Made by a program: the position numbers and the translations under genes. Positions 1 to 9,976 of a stretch of 25,293 bases of DNA are shown here, one piece after another. Every line of letters starts with the position of its first letter. Position 1 is the stretch's first letter. The DNA is taken from positions 1 through 25,293 of the forward strand of contig CAICTM010001636.1 in assembly GCA_903772945.1 (NCBI GenBank), given 5' to 3'. The notes under the pieces were generated by a model, which was not told where the DNA came from, ran no database searches, and saw nothing but the letters and a program-made list of their open reading frames with translations. Source of the DNA: Seminavis robusta (taxonomy: Eukaryota; Bacillariophyta; Bacillariophyceae; Naviculales; Naviculaceae).

Positions 1-941
1 GCATATTGGATTCTCCGCCGTCGGTCGCGCGTCGCTTTTTCTTGCGTGCCGATGCTCCTAGACCTTTCTTTTCGTCCATTTCCTGTGCTGCCAGTCGGTG
101 ACCCGTATTGTTGAGGGCTGGAATGAGATTCTTGGCGAGATTGTGTCGGAGCAACGTAAAGGCGGCTTCAATGGCATCTTCCGAGACGACACTTGCGTCA
201 ATGCCAGGACTGGTCACCACAAAGAGGAGAATGCCCGCCGCTTCCAATCCCAATTTCAGAGCTGCCACTCGTTCGCTGCCGGTGGATCCAGGTCGTAGCC
301 ACTGTAATATTATGTCGTCATTGGTAAGAACAAGCACAAAATTCGTGGTGAGAAAATGTAATGGTGTAAAAATGACGCACAGAATATCAGAGAATTACAT
401 TATTCTCTCTTACCTGCTCCATTCTCATTTCTCGTTTGGAAACGACAGCGCTCGCCTCGGACACCAAATCGACATTGACGGCCAAATTGACGTGTTTTTC
501 CAGTAATTCCGTGAGCGTCGTCAAGAGATCCACTTCCACGGCGGCAAATCCTTCCACCGATTTCCGTTTATTGCTGACTTGGGTACAGAGTAAACTCAAA
601 ATGGTCAATTCGCGTTCCAAAAATGGTCCCACATGGGTTTGTTGTTGCTGCTGCGTTTGATGGTGCATACAAGCCGAAGGAGACATGGCCAAAATACGAC
701 GATTCCCTTCGGCCGACAAAATCCGTTCAATCGCATTCACCAACTCGTCGTCATCGGTATTGTTGTTGTTGTTGTTGTTGTTGTTGTTATTATTGTTATT
801 ATTCACATCATTGGAATTAGAATTGTTGTCGTGGGCAGCAGCATTGGTCAACATGGGAGATGTGGCAAATTGTTGGGGATGCTGCTGTTGGGGAGGAGGG
901 AGCCTCGCATACGCAGCGGGGGACATCCATCCTGTGGCCAT
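1..941 (-). CDS. SCC2: Nipped-B/SCC2-like cohesin loader, N-terminal part (3' end outside window)
   Basis: SCC2/NIPBL loads the cohesin ring on chromatin in the nucleus. I place exon 1 at 941-414 and exon 2 at 301-1 (continuing off the window), with a 112-bp phase-0 intron (donor GTAAGAG, acceptor TTACAG). Exon 2 reads W-L-R-P-G-S then E-R-V-A, a helix, V-T-S-P-G-I, S-E-D-A-I-E, R-H-N-L and L-I-P-A-L-N. This follows, block by block, the animal NIPBL segment with ERV, MTSPN, IEDVIE, FHLQ and TLYPQY, including the basic K-K-K-R-R patch after it. The first about 60 codons are proline/glutamine-rich, followed by a 15-Asn run encoded by a TTG microsatellite. The chosen ATG (ACCATGG context) is the first in frame; the frame is open upstream to 1103 without an ATG, so an upstream exon is possible. 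The protein starts much closer to the conserved region than in vertebrates, where about 1,200 residues precede it. Family call is from remembered homology. Confidence 0.65.
757..803. repeat. Trinucleotide microsatellite (TTG/TTA)n
   Basis: An interrupted run of TTG and TTA triplets on the plus strand. Read on the minus strand it encodes the poly-asparagine tract of the SCC2-like protein. It is in frame, so length changes would alter only the number of Asn residues. Confidence 0.9.
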
Positions 942-1818
942 GGTCAGTGCCGGTAATACTAAGCCAATTGAATAATCGAATTGTTCACAGTGTTGCGGTC
1001 CTGGAGAGGAGGGTTCTGGTGCTTTGCTTGATGGCTCCTGCTCGATCTTTTGGGTTTCAGATTTTGAGATTGTTCGTCGTCGAGGCACTGCTGTTGGCGG
1101 CAATTTCTGCGCATCGGAAAAGGATCAGGAGGTGAGGTATTTCAAACAGCAGAATTTTCCTTCCGACATTGTCACCCAACGAACAACGATTCCGATTCGA
1201 TTCGATTCGAATGATTCAATCGAATCAATCAGATTGACACGACTTCCTGTGATCATGGAGCAAGGGTTCAAGCAAGGGTGTACACTGTACCGTACCGCCT
1301 GTGTGGCAAGTGTGCTGGAACAATCTTGGGGTCCGTGATTAAGCGAGGTTGCCAAGATGGCCTGCGAGAACAGCAGCTCAGCTACGCTGTGCTGAGACGG
1401 AGGGAGCTAGCTAAGCCGGCCCTGGCTACTGGTAGTAGTGGACTGCAATTGCTTACTTTTGATTGTGCACTCGTGCAGCCATCCTTTTGATCTTCTCCAA
1501 CACGCCCAAGGTTGAAATCAGGCATCAACAAGTCCTACCTTGTGGTTCAATCGTCACAGTTGACGCTTGCAAGTTGCGGTCTTACAGTGCTTGTGACAGA
1601 AGGCAAGTCATGTTTCTAGCTCAAGATACAAGATCAGATCATTCAGCACAGAAGACAAGTGGAATAAGATAAATAGATTACTTTAATGCTTTACATGAAT
1701 GAAATGAAAATCCTCCCTACAAACTGTGCTCTTTGGGGGGCGAAGCAACGGGTGGGTCACCGCTGCACTGTCCTCGTCCACTCAACCTCTGCCGGTACCA
1801 AGGGCAAACTAATGATGA
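942..1818. other. Intergenic region, SCC2-like 5' side / HSF 3' side
   Basis: No supportable gene. Short open frames here are unlike any family I recognise and lack coding character. The stretch 1194-1233 is an AT-rich imperfect palindrome built from repeated ATTCGA/TCGAAT words. It lies upstream of the minus-strand SCC2-like gene and may be promoter or UTR sequence. Confidence 0.6.
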
Positions 1819-2811
1819 TCATACCGAATCGTCATCGTCCCCTTCGACATTATGGCTCGAAGCAGAGGCTTCTTCGAGCTTGGCTGCGGCAGCCTTCTGG
1901 GCAGCCTCCTTGGCCTTCTTGACTCCCTTGATCTTGTTGCGCTTCATGGACAGCGTCGCTTGCTGTTGACCGTACAGGAACATGGGATGGCTGTAGGCGC
2001 CCTTGTCAACGCCTTCCGTGATCCTCTGAAAGTCATAGAGGTTCAGCTGCCTCTGGAAGCTGCTGAAACGGCCCATCTTGAAGTACTTGGGCATCACATG
2101 GCGGACGAACTCGCGGGGCTTGTGAATGGCAAAGGTCCTTCCGTGTGGAAGGAAGGAGGCAATCTCACTCCCTCCAGGGATCTTCTCAAGATCGGAGAGC
2201 ATCTGATGGAGCTTGACGGGGAAGTTGCCTTTGGTGTCCTGCTGCGGAAGCACTTTCAGGGGCTCAAACTTTGGTTTTGGAGGTGCCTGCTTGGGTTGTG
2301 CAAGGGGAGGATTGAGTTGTGCAAGGGGAGGGCTGAGTTGTGCAAGGGGGGAGTTGGGGGTAGTCAGAACCGGTGCTTGGGCTTGCAACGGAGTGATGGG
2401 GGTTCGTGCCGCGGCTGGAAGGATGGCAGGGGCGGTGATCTGCGCTCTCATGGTGGCCTCCAGATTCAGACTCTGTTTGGCCTGTTCAATGAGCCTCCTG
2501 CCCGCTGCAAGCTTCACAAGTGCCGCTCTCTGCTGTCCCAGAATACTATCAAGGGATCTCTGCTGCCGCAGAGGCTCCAAAGTGCCCATGCGAGAGGCAA
2601 CATACGCCTTCTCTTCGACACTCAGGGACGATGCCAATAAGGCCCTCGCAGCCAGATTGGTTGCGTGAATGCTGGACAGCAACGAAGGGTTCGCGACAGG
2701 TGCTGCGCCGCCAGATCCTGCAGCACGAAGAAGATCTGCCACTGTGGCACGCCCTTCCCTCATCCCGACGCCGCTCATGGTGGCCTTATCTGTTGCCTGA
2801 AAGGAAAACAT
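1819..2811 (-). CDS. HSF-type DNA-binding domain protein
   Basis: Putative nuclear transcription factor of 330 residues. The HSF winged-helix domain lies at about 197-284: F-P-V-K-L-H, a helix ending in I-A-S-F-L-P-H-G-R-T-F-A-I, then F-V-R-H-V-M-P-K-Y-F, the recognition helix around F-S-S-F-Q-R-Q-L-N-L-Y-D-F, and Y-S-H-P-M-F. Unusually for classical HSF, the domain is C-terminal and is followed only by a short lysine/alanine-rich tail ending in E-G-D-D-D-D-S-V, with no clear heptad trimerisation region after it. The first 196 residues are Ala/Leu/Gln/Pro-rich, with a P-P-L-A-Q repeat just before the domain. Start: the first in-frame ATG (MFSFQ) is used; a second ATG with stronger context (GCCACCATG, 2778) is an alternative, and TTTCAG between them resembles an acceptor, so a 5' UTR intron is possible. 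Regulatory targets are unknown; diatom HSFs are greatly expanded and not all are heat-responsive. Confidence 0.92.
   Translation of the reverse strand: MFSFQATDKATMSGVGMREGRATVADLLRAAGSGGAAPVANPSLLSSIHATNLAARALLASSLSVEEKAYVASRMGTLEPLRQQRSLDSILGQQRAALVKLAAGRRLIEQAKQSLNLEATMRAQITAPAILPAAARTPITPLQAQAPVLTTPNSPLAQLSPPLAQLNPPLAQPKQAPPKPKFEPLKVLPQQDTKGNFPVKLHQMLSDLEKIPGGSEIASFLPHGRTFAIHKPREFVRHVMPKYFKMGRFSSFQRQLNLYDFQRITEGVDKGAYSHPMFLYGQQQATLSMKRNKIKGVKKAKEAAQKAAAAKLEEASASSHNVEGDDDDSV
2294..2356. repeat. Three tandem 21-bp units inside the HSF gene
   Basis: Three consecutive units beginning TTGTGCAAGGGG, each 21 bp and therefore in frame. On the minus strand they encode the P-P-L-A-Q-L type repeats in the linker ahead of the HSF domain. 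The third unit has diverged at its end. Confidence 0.8.
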
Positions 2812-4043
2812 GGTTACAGTATCCGATGACTTGAAATAAGAGTGAGTGTGTTGACTGATGGGCTCGAAGATCGAGTGCTTTGAACGCAAACGCAAAGAGG
2901 TGTGTTTTTAGAGGAGGAGGCGGGTTTTTTATGAGAGGAAGTCTTGCGTCAGCTTGTCCCAAATAGTTGGACAACCGGTATTCCCAAAATCAAAAAGCTT
3001 TAGACAGTTGAGATCAGTCGCCTGGGAATTCGGTAGAGCTTCGGGTTTCAGGATAAGCGGTTCTCAAAGCAATGCAACCCACGAGATGAGGAGCAGACGG
3101 TAAGTAAACAGATTCTGATGCATTCGTGCGTACCATTGACATCCTAAAGTTTGCTTCAACGGGAATCCGAAGGGTTCGTATTATGAACCGAACTTTGATA
3201 GTATCAATGAGGTTCATTAGTTGTACCAAATCATTGGCATTGTTGATGTTTATTATTAGAGACGGAACGGTTTGGTGGATTTTGGTGTGCCACCACGGTC
3301 TCAAATTTACACAATCGGTAAAGGGTACATGTACAACACAATGAGATTCATTGAGGTTTGTTACTTGAATTTAGAAAGAAGAGACCCGAGTACCGGCTAG
3401 GACAAGCCATTAAGTAAAATCAAATGGGTTCGTATTTTAACCTTTCTTTTCCGAATACCGGAGGTCAAATCATTAAATAAAATCCGAACTCTGTTGTCCT
3501 ATGCGGCACTCTAGTTCTGAGCCGAGTCATGGGTCATGCGGCACTCTCATTCTGTTCGCGGTACGTCAGGATGTCGTCACCTCAGCTTGTCAAATATCTC
3601 CAATCCCGATGGACATGGTGACGGTGGACAATGTGCAGGATCCTTTGCCATGGTGCCATGAGAATTACCAAATGTTAGACAGCTCCTGTGGCCCATCTAT
3701 TTGGAAAATGGGTTGACGTCTGATACTTGTACTTACCACAAGCTCCCTCCAACATGAGGTGGACAGCACCTTGTTCTGGTTGGACACATTCTTTTTCAAC
3801 GTTTTGTGGCCCTATTATTTCCTATTTTAAAATAGTTGCAACTCTAGCTAGCTGACTGGGGAGGTTGCATCTTGGATTAGTTTCATATTCATGTAGTTGT
3901 CATCAAAAGAGTTGCAACTCTTGTACCTCTAAATGTGTGATTGACCCGTCTCCGGCGGTCCCCGGGGCCTTCAATACAAAACAACAACAACTGCGGTACC
4001 GTACAATGTCTACATTGTAACTAATGATTATTTACTAAAAGTT
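2812..4043. other. Intergenic region between HSF and NFU genes
   Basis: No intact gene. It contains a decayed partial copy of the NFU gene (3600-3782, listed separately). It also has a direct repeat of a CATTAARTAAAATC word (about 3409-3424 and 3470-3486), a repeated ATGCGGCACTCT word (about 3500 and 3537), and two AGTTGCAACT palindromes (about 3833 and 3909), the second extending to a perfect 14-bp palindrome AGAGTTGCAACTCT. The 5' end of the HSF transcript must lie in the first few hundred bases. Confidence 0.6.
3600..3782 (-). pseudogene. Partial duplicated fragment of the adjacent NFU gene
   Basis: This stretch aligns collinearly and in the same orientation with 4340-4515, which holds the end of NFU exon 2, intron 2 and the start of exon 3. 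Shared blocks include CATGGACATGGTGAC, ATACCAAATGT/TTACCAAATGT, AGACAGCT and a near-identical stretch from ACTTACCACAAGC to TTGTTCTGGTT. The intron and its donor site are retained, so it arose by DNA duplication, not retroposition. Small indels in the exon-3-derived part and lack of the rest of the gene make it non-functional. Similarity fades on both sides. Confidence 0.9.
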
Positions 4044-5426
4044 TTAATCGTCTTCTCCCATGACGAATTCGACTCGATTGACAAAGGGCAGATCCAAGAT
4101 GGCAAGTTCCAGTCCTTGTCGAACCTTGTTGGATCCTCGAAACTTCATGTTGACGACGCCGACATCCGGTTCTACGTTGAGGATTTCCGAGACGCCTCCC
4201 ATGGCCACAATGGCGGGATAGAGACGGTCGAATTCCTCCTTGACAGCTTCCAGTGTCAGTTCCGAGGGTCCTGCGTTGGCAGGATCTTCTACTTGAATGA
4301 CTTCCTTGAATCCACTAAAGTTTTCCTTCAAGACTCGCTCAATCCCCATGGACATGGTGACCGTAGACGAGGCGCACGATCCTTTCGTGCCATAAGAAAT
4401 ACCAAATGTGAGACAGCTGTTGTCGCCCATAACTATTTGGAATTGTAGACGTAGAATAATGGGTACTTACCACAAGCTCCCTCCAACATGAGGTAGACAG
4501 CACCTTGTTCTGGTTCTACGCGCTCAACTGCAACGTTCCCTCCGTCCGCAATCAGATAGGGTCGTACTTCGTCGAGTACCTTGTCTACGTTTTCCATGGT
4601 CAGTGTCAACTCTACGTTGCCAGCAGCCTTGACATCTGCCGCAGAGGATGGGTCAAAGGGAGAGACAATCTCGGCCGCTTTGGCCGATGCCGCGGCCAGC
4701 ATTTCCGGATCAAAACCGTCGTCATCATCATCATCCTCGTCGTCAAACAGATAATCTTGTGCTTCCACCTCGAGACCTCCTGCTTCGAGTGCCGAGTTTC
4801 TCCACTTTTTCATCCAATCGTCCATGGCGGTTCTGGAGGGAATCGCAAACGTGAGGGCTCGGACATTGGCCACCTTTTGTGTTCCGAGTTCTTCGACATG
4901 TTGTTCCAAGGTGGCATCCAAATCCATGGTGGTACCCACAAATTCGACCGATTCCCAACCTTCGGAGCTGTAATATATTATAATATGATAAAAGGATCGT
5001 GTGCGTATTGTCGTTTGGAAAAGAGTCCGAAAGCAGCAGGGCGTGATCAAGACAATAAAAGGCAGAGAAAACAGCAATTGGCATGTGAGAAAACATCCAC
5101 CAATGACAACTTTCAGAACAATAAATCAGCCCTATATTTTCTTACCCGCGTTTGTAGTCCGAGTTGAGCAAGGCATAGACAGCGGCAACAGTGTGTCCCT
5201 TCAAGCCTCCCTTCATTATTTTGTAGGGAAGCACTCGGGCTCCATCCAACGTTGGTGCCGGAGTGGAAACATCCGAGGCATCCGTTGACGACTGGAGTAT
5301 TATCTTTGAAATAACATTTTGGGGTTGCTGGATTGAAGTTACAGTCTTGGTGGGCGCCAAGGGAAGGAAGGCTTGGCCCACACTCCACAGAGATGGCAGA
5401 AGCAGCAGATTGAAAAGTCGTGGCAT
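4044..5426 (-). CDS. NFU: Plastid NFU-type iron-sulfur cluster scaffold protein
   Basis: 371-residue precursor in three exons: 5426-5146, 4967-4471 and 4381-4044; introns 178 bp (phase 2) and 89 bp (phase 1). The NFU domain (about 212-285) carries M-E-N-V-D-K-V-L-D, R-P-Y-L-I-A-D-G-G-N and the cluster-binding C-G-S-C (C259, C262), followed by T-M-S-M-G-I-E-R. A second, cysteine-free NFU-like repeat follows (about 296-371), the two-domain layout of plant plastid NFU1-3, which supply 4Fe-4S clusters to photosystem I and other stromal proteins. The N-terminus (hydrophobic L-L-L-L stretch, then V-G-Q-A-F-L-P) looks like a bipartite signal/transit presequence with the Phe of the stramenopile ASAFAP-like site. 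Residues 94-211 are extra and include an acidic D/E run encoded by an ATC-type repeat. The intron-2 junction is fixed because only this splice restores C-G-S-C. The gene is divergent from the CDK7-like gene. Confidence 0.93.
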
Positions 5427-5806
5427 TGTGTTTTCGATTTCTCTCTTCTATGAGAACTGATTTCTTTGCAGAGGATGGGTCTCTCGTAGAACACAGCTGC
5501 TCTTGGCCTTTGGAATAAGGTTGTCTTGACATGGCAACACCACGACATTCTTGCATCGGTCTCTTTCGTTCAGTTCTTGAGCGGTTGGAGGGCATGGCAA
5601 CGACGTCATTGATGTAGAATTAGGGACTGGTTTAGTCCGATTCATGACGTCGTAGTATCCACGTTTGACTTGTAGACTTCACTCCGTTTACTGCAGCAAC
5701 AACACCTCGATCAACAACCAACAACACAACAACTCTCAGCAGCCTTATGCAGTATCTACCTCCCCTCCACCCCTGTCGCAATAGCAAGCAAAACTAAATA
5801 ACACTA
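5427..5806. promoter_or_regulatory. Divergent promoter region NFU / CDK7-like
   Basis: 380 bp separate the NFU start codon (minus) and the kinase start codon (plus), so this must hold both 5' UTRs and promoters. The 80 bp before the kinase ATG are A/C-rich and free of GT-rich stretches, typical of a 5' UTR. Open frames overlapping the NFU start in other phases look like shadows. No individual factor site can be assigned with confidence. Confidence 0.5.
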
Positions 5807-7031
5807 ATGGACAACTACAAGACGATCAAGGCCCTTGGCCAGGGCACATGGGGAGTAGTTTATATGGCGGAACAAAAGGACACGGGTCTGATTGTAGCCA
5901 TTAAAAAGATCAAAGCCAAGAAACAAGAAGAAGGCGTCGATTTCACGGCCGTGCGAGAAATCAAGCTGCTGCGCGATTTTCGACACGAGAACATTATTCG
6001 CTTGGTCGATGTATTTGCGACTCCCGACATGGCCGTGGCGCTGGTGTACGAATGTGCACATACCGATCTCGAAAAGATTTTAAAGAATCTCTCCATTCCC
6101 TTGTCCATGGCCGATATCAAACAGCACATACGAACTCTGCTGGTGGCCGTGGCGGCCTGTCACGAACGATGGATTCTACACAGAGATCTCAAACCGGATA
6201 GTAAGTAATTGCTGACTAGCTACGAGCTAGCAATACTGATACTGCTGTGTCCATCTGATCCTGACCTATGCACGTACTCGATCTATCGATCTCTCTAATG
6301 CTTGCTGATCTTCTATTTCTCTTGCTGCCTATCCTGCTACCTTTCCTTATCTTATCTTATCTGCTAATAATATCCATCAGATATGCTCTTTCTCAAAGAT
6401 GGGACCATGAAGTTGGCAGATTTTGGATTGGCCAGATTGTACGGGACACCCAAGACGCACCTGTCACCACAAGCTATCACACTGTGGTACAAACCACCCG
6501 AGTTGTTAATGGTACGTACCATACATCTTAGTGATGAAATTGAGCAATGTCTGTGTACATGAATGTTTATTGAAGCTTTATTGAAATCCAACTCACCACG
6601 TTATTCTTTGCTGTACATCACATCACATTACATTATAGGGAGCCTACGAATACTCGTCTGCCGCCGACATGTGGTCCGTCGGATGCATCTTTGCCGAGCT
6701 CTTGTTGCGGCGGCCCTTTCTGCCAGGACAAAATTCAGACATTGCACAACTCGACAAAATATTCACCGTTTTTGGAACGCCCAATGAAACCAATTGGCCC
6801 GACTACAATACACTGCCGTTGCCTTGTCGAGGATTGACATGGGACTCGGTACCCGCTATTCCCTTTGATGAAATCTTTACCGCCGCACCCAAAGATGCCA
6901 TTTCACTGCTACGATCCATCATGGTGCTAGACCCCAACAATCGATTTTCTGCGTCGCAGGCATTGAGTCATCCATACTTCACCATTGATCCACCACCGAC
7001 GCCCAAAGAGAACTTGATCTTGTCGTCGTAG
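5807..7031 (+). CDS. CDK7: CDK7-like cyclin-dependent kinase (CAK/TFIIH kinase)
   Basis: 305-residue protein kinase; exons 5807-6200, 6381-6511 and 6639-7031, introns 180 bp (phase 1) and 127 bp (phase 0). Visible motifs: glycine loop L-G-Q-G-T-W-G-V-V-Y (10-19), I-K-K-I-K lysine (about 33-35), a PSTAIRE-like F-T-A-V-R-E-I-K-L-L helix, W-I-L-H-R-D-L-K-P-D-N catalytic loop, L-A-D-F-G-L-A, and M-W-S-V-G-C-I-F-A-E-L-L-L-R-R-P-F-L-P-G. The W-I-L-H-R-D, R-P-F-L-P-G and terminal P-P-P-T-P-K features match CDK7 better than CDK1/2; human CDK7 is 346 residues. With cyclin H and MAT1, CDK7 phosphorylates CDK T-loops and the RNA polymerase II CTD. Odd: the T-loop end reads T-L-W-Y-K-P-P-E, not the usual T-R-W-Y-R-A-P-E, and the activating Thr of CDK7 is not clearly conserved. 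The gene is convergent with the SPX-MFS gene, 156 bp apart. Confidence 0.9.
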
Positions 7032-7062
7032 GTATATTTTAGTTGAGTCTAACTAGCCCACG

Positions 7063-7091
7063 ATCAATCAATCAATCAATCAATCAATCAC
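7063..7091. repeat. (ATCA)7 microsatellite
   Basis: Seven ATCA tetranucleotides in the short space between the convergent kinase and SPX-MFS genes, probably within the kinase 3' UTR. Confidence 0.95.
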
Positions 7092-7187
7092 ACATTATTG
7101 CGGTGGTCTGATATACAATCTAGCCAGTAATATCCTTCTTGCTTTTCTAACTGTAGACTTGACTTGTCTTGCCTTCTCGCTTTCTTG

Positions 7188-9976
7188 CTAGACCAACTTG
7201 CTGTACAACTTTTGGACCATATACAGTCCAGCCAATGTCAAAACGAGAATTGGAAAGAACGTCGCATTGACAAAGTCCACAAACACGTGAATGTCCAAAA
7301 GAGCACACAGTGTAATCATGCTGTCGGCCACCACACGGCCTAACGTGCCCACCAATGTGGCCAGCAGTCCACTGTTGAAGAAATTCCCATTCAACTTGGC
7401 GGGTGTGCACTTGGCCATGATGCTCGTGTCGACGCCTTCCAACACAATCGTACCCATAAAGATGGCCGACAAGAACACAATGTACACGGCGGGGCCAGAA
7501 CCGTAATCGTACGGGAATTCACCGCGAGCATTCAAAAGAATGGCCACGGCTTGATCGCCACCAATACTGGTGGCATTTCGAGGTTCTTCCGGTGCCGATA
7601 TCATTCCTTCGACATCGTAAAACAAGCCGGACCAATTCAATATTCCGAGCGTACTGAACAAAATGAATACAAGCGATTTCTAACGGCAATCGAGACACGC
7701 ATGAGATCACAAATGTCGTTGCAACATGCCCATCACCAAGTTGAAACACGTATGAACGTACCGACAAGATCTTTCGTTCGGAATAGTGATGGGAAGCTTT
7801 CTCCACTACGAAGTGGGCAGGGATGGCAAGAGCGCCAAGGCTACCAATGAGGAACCCCGCAACTGCTCCACGCCATCCAAAGTAGCGCCTCGTCACCATG
7901 GAGCAAGATGAAATCAGAATCTCACAAACCAGCTCCACAAATCCAAACAGCAACACTGTCACTGGAAGGCCGGGATTCTGAAAGATGAGAGATGTGGTGA
8001 TGGCTGCCTCCTCCATCAAAGAGAATCTCTTGGCTTCCATCTTGTCCATTCCTTTGGCCATAGGGACAGAGCCATACCCACTTTCACTGTTTTTCAGCAT
8101 AGGAGATTCTTCATCACTCACGCTGTCACCCGAATCATCCGTCAAACCAAAGTTGTCGCTGCCAGCAGTGCGCTCACTGCCGCCACCTTCACTATTGATG
8201 CGCTGGGGTTCCTGAAACAACACCTGAAGGGCCAATAGCTGAAGGAGCCAAAGTAAACACATCGTATAGCCTGGGCTGGTAATGTGATTGAATATGATTC
8301 CTCCGGCTGGTACAAACGGCAAGGGAATATCTATATCTGAATCGCTCCCTGTTGTCATCTCAAGGACGGCAGCAAGCAACGGACCAAAGCTCATTCCAAT
8401 GGCTCCAGCTGCCACGAAGAAAGCACTTGCCTTGGTCATGCCTTCGAAATCAACACATGCTGAGATCAGCTGACGATTGACAACTTCAGCAGACCCAAAA
8501 CCACACAGGATACGCCCTGATATCGCCATGGGCAGGGACCTGTAGGAGATTGCCAGAGCATAGAAAAAGTTTCCGACTAGGGGGCAGATGGCTGAAAACA
8601 TGAGTGATGACCGGAAGGTTGACTTGGTATACCACATGGAGTAGAAGAAGGCCGCAAAGATGGCAGAAAAGCTGGAAGCACCAATAAGGGTGGACCCATA
8701 GGCACCATCAGCACCCAGCTTGATGGCATAGTGATTGGCTGCAAACAGGAACAGGCGTGAGCACCTCGAGAACAAAGCATATAACATAGTCATTGGTGAT
8801 TCCAGCACGGTATGAGAACGGACCTGTGGGGGCAATAATGTAGTAGTTCACCGTGTACAACAATGTTGAAAACAGATTGAGCGTCAGGCTTGCAGTGTTG
8901 ACTCCTCCCCACATCGACTTTTTGCCGTCTGCAATGCTGATTGACGTTGGTATATCTCCTTTCTCGGACCGCTCGTCCTCGAGGTATCCTTCTCGGATGG
9001 TATCCAAAATAAGTTGTGGTATCATGGCACTGCGATAATCTTCGGTCACCTTCTTCACAACCGTGGGCCCACCGGACCATTGACTCCAGAGCCGATCCAG
9101 CTGTTCCCCACTCATGGACAATAGTTGATCGGGGTGCAACCGAATGAGCCATTTTAAGGCTTTCTTCCCGCTGTCACCCATTCCACCAAGATCCGCTCCC
9201 GCCACAATCATGGACTTGCGCGACATAAAGTCCCAGAAGGGGCGTTGCAGAATCTCTGCATTTCTCCTGAGGGTTTGGCAGCAGCCCATGACACAATGAA
9301 ATCGGTTGATTCGCAACAAGATCATGTGATCGGTTACAGCCGTGGTTTGACCATGTTGGTAGCATTCTGCCAAGGCGTATTGGAGAGACGATTCGATGGC
9401 ACAGATACTGGGAGAGAATGCCAGTTGCTGGAGGTGATCACCTGCAAAATGATAGTGTTGAGGTTCGTCGAATTTGGAGAATGCTTTGTTGTACTTTTTG
9501 AGGATCTTTCGGATTCCAATTGAGTTGATGCAAATGAACTTGAGCAGGTGCAGCAATTGGACTCCCTGCACGGCATAATGATCCAATTGATCGTTGCTAC
9601 GGGCCACCGAGTCATCATCTCCCTGTTGCAATAGATTTGTCGTATCAAAGAGATTCACCGATGATTCCTCGAATCGAAGAGCTCCAATGGCATCAGCTAG
9701 CTTTCCTTGCTGCTGAAGGGTGAAGAGTGAGATCTTTTCAATTTCCCGCGTCAATTCCAGAAAGAATCTTTGCTTAAGCTCGATAGTAGGATCAGATTCG
9801 TTTTCATTGTTTCCCGCAGCTGAGGGCGTCAGATTGTCACCAAATCGGGCTGATTTTCGCTCGGTCAAACAGATCTCAATCTCCTCGACAATCTCCTTCA
9901 AACCATCGTAGTCCAAGTACGCTTGTTTCCAACAGTCCCGCCCGGCCAAGACGATGGATTTTCCAAAACCAACCAT
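7188..9976 (-). CDS. SPX-MFS phosphate transporter (PHT5/VPT-like)
   Basis: 873-residue membrane protein in three exons: 9976-8824, 8738-7762 and 7679-7188; introns of 85 bp (phase 1, donor GTCCGT, acceptor TTTGCAG) and 82 bp (phase 0). Residues 1-170 form an SPX domain starting M-V-G-F-G-K; the inositol-pyrophosphate-binding lysine cluster is at 154-164 (G-I-R-K-I-L-K-K-Y-N-K). A roughly 190-residue linker follows, then an MFS domain from about 362 (Y-T-V-N-Y-Y-I-I-A-P-T), with G-R-I-L-C-G-F-G-S-A-E-V-V-N-R and a Ser/Asp-rich cytosolic loop mid-domain. The order matches plant PHT5/VPT vacuolar phosphate transporters, where SPX senses phosphate status through inositol pyrophosphates. Vacuolar location is inferred from that family. 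The first junction is set by the plant-like continuation I-x-P-T-A-N-x-Y-x-x-x-L-G; its GTCCGT donor is weak but no alternative keeps the frame. Confidence 0.93.

Noticed and set aside
387..1103. Longer minus-strand frame starting at 1103
   Set aside because: The first codon there is TTG, not ATG, and the last codons read into an intron after the GTAAGAG donor. The gene was redrawn from ATG 941 with exon 2 at 301-1.
1852..2640. 262-codon plus-strand open frame
   Set aside because: Lies antisense to the HSF gene; leucine/glycine-rich translation with no family resemblance. It is a shadow of the real gene.
5113..5595. 160-codon minus-strand frame covering the NFU start
   Set aside because: Different phase from NFU exon 1, contradicting the clear presequence and splice reconstruction.
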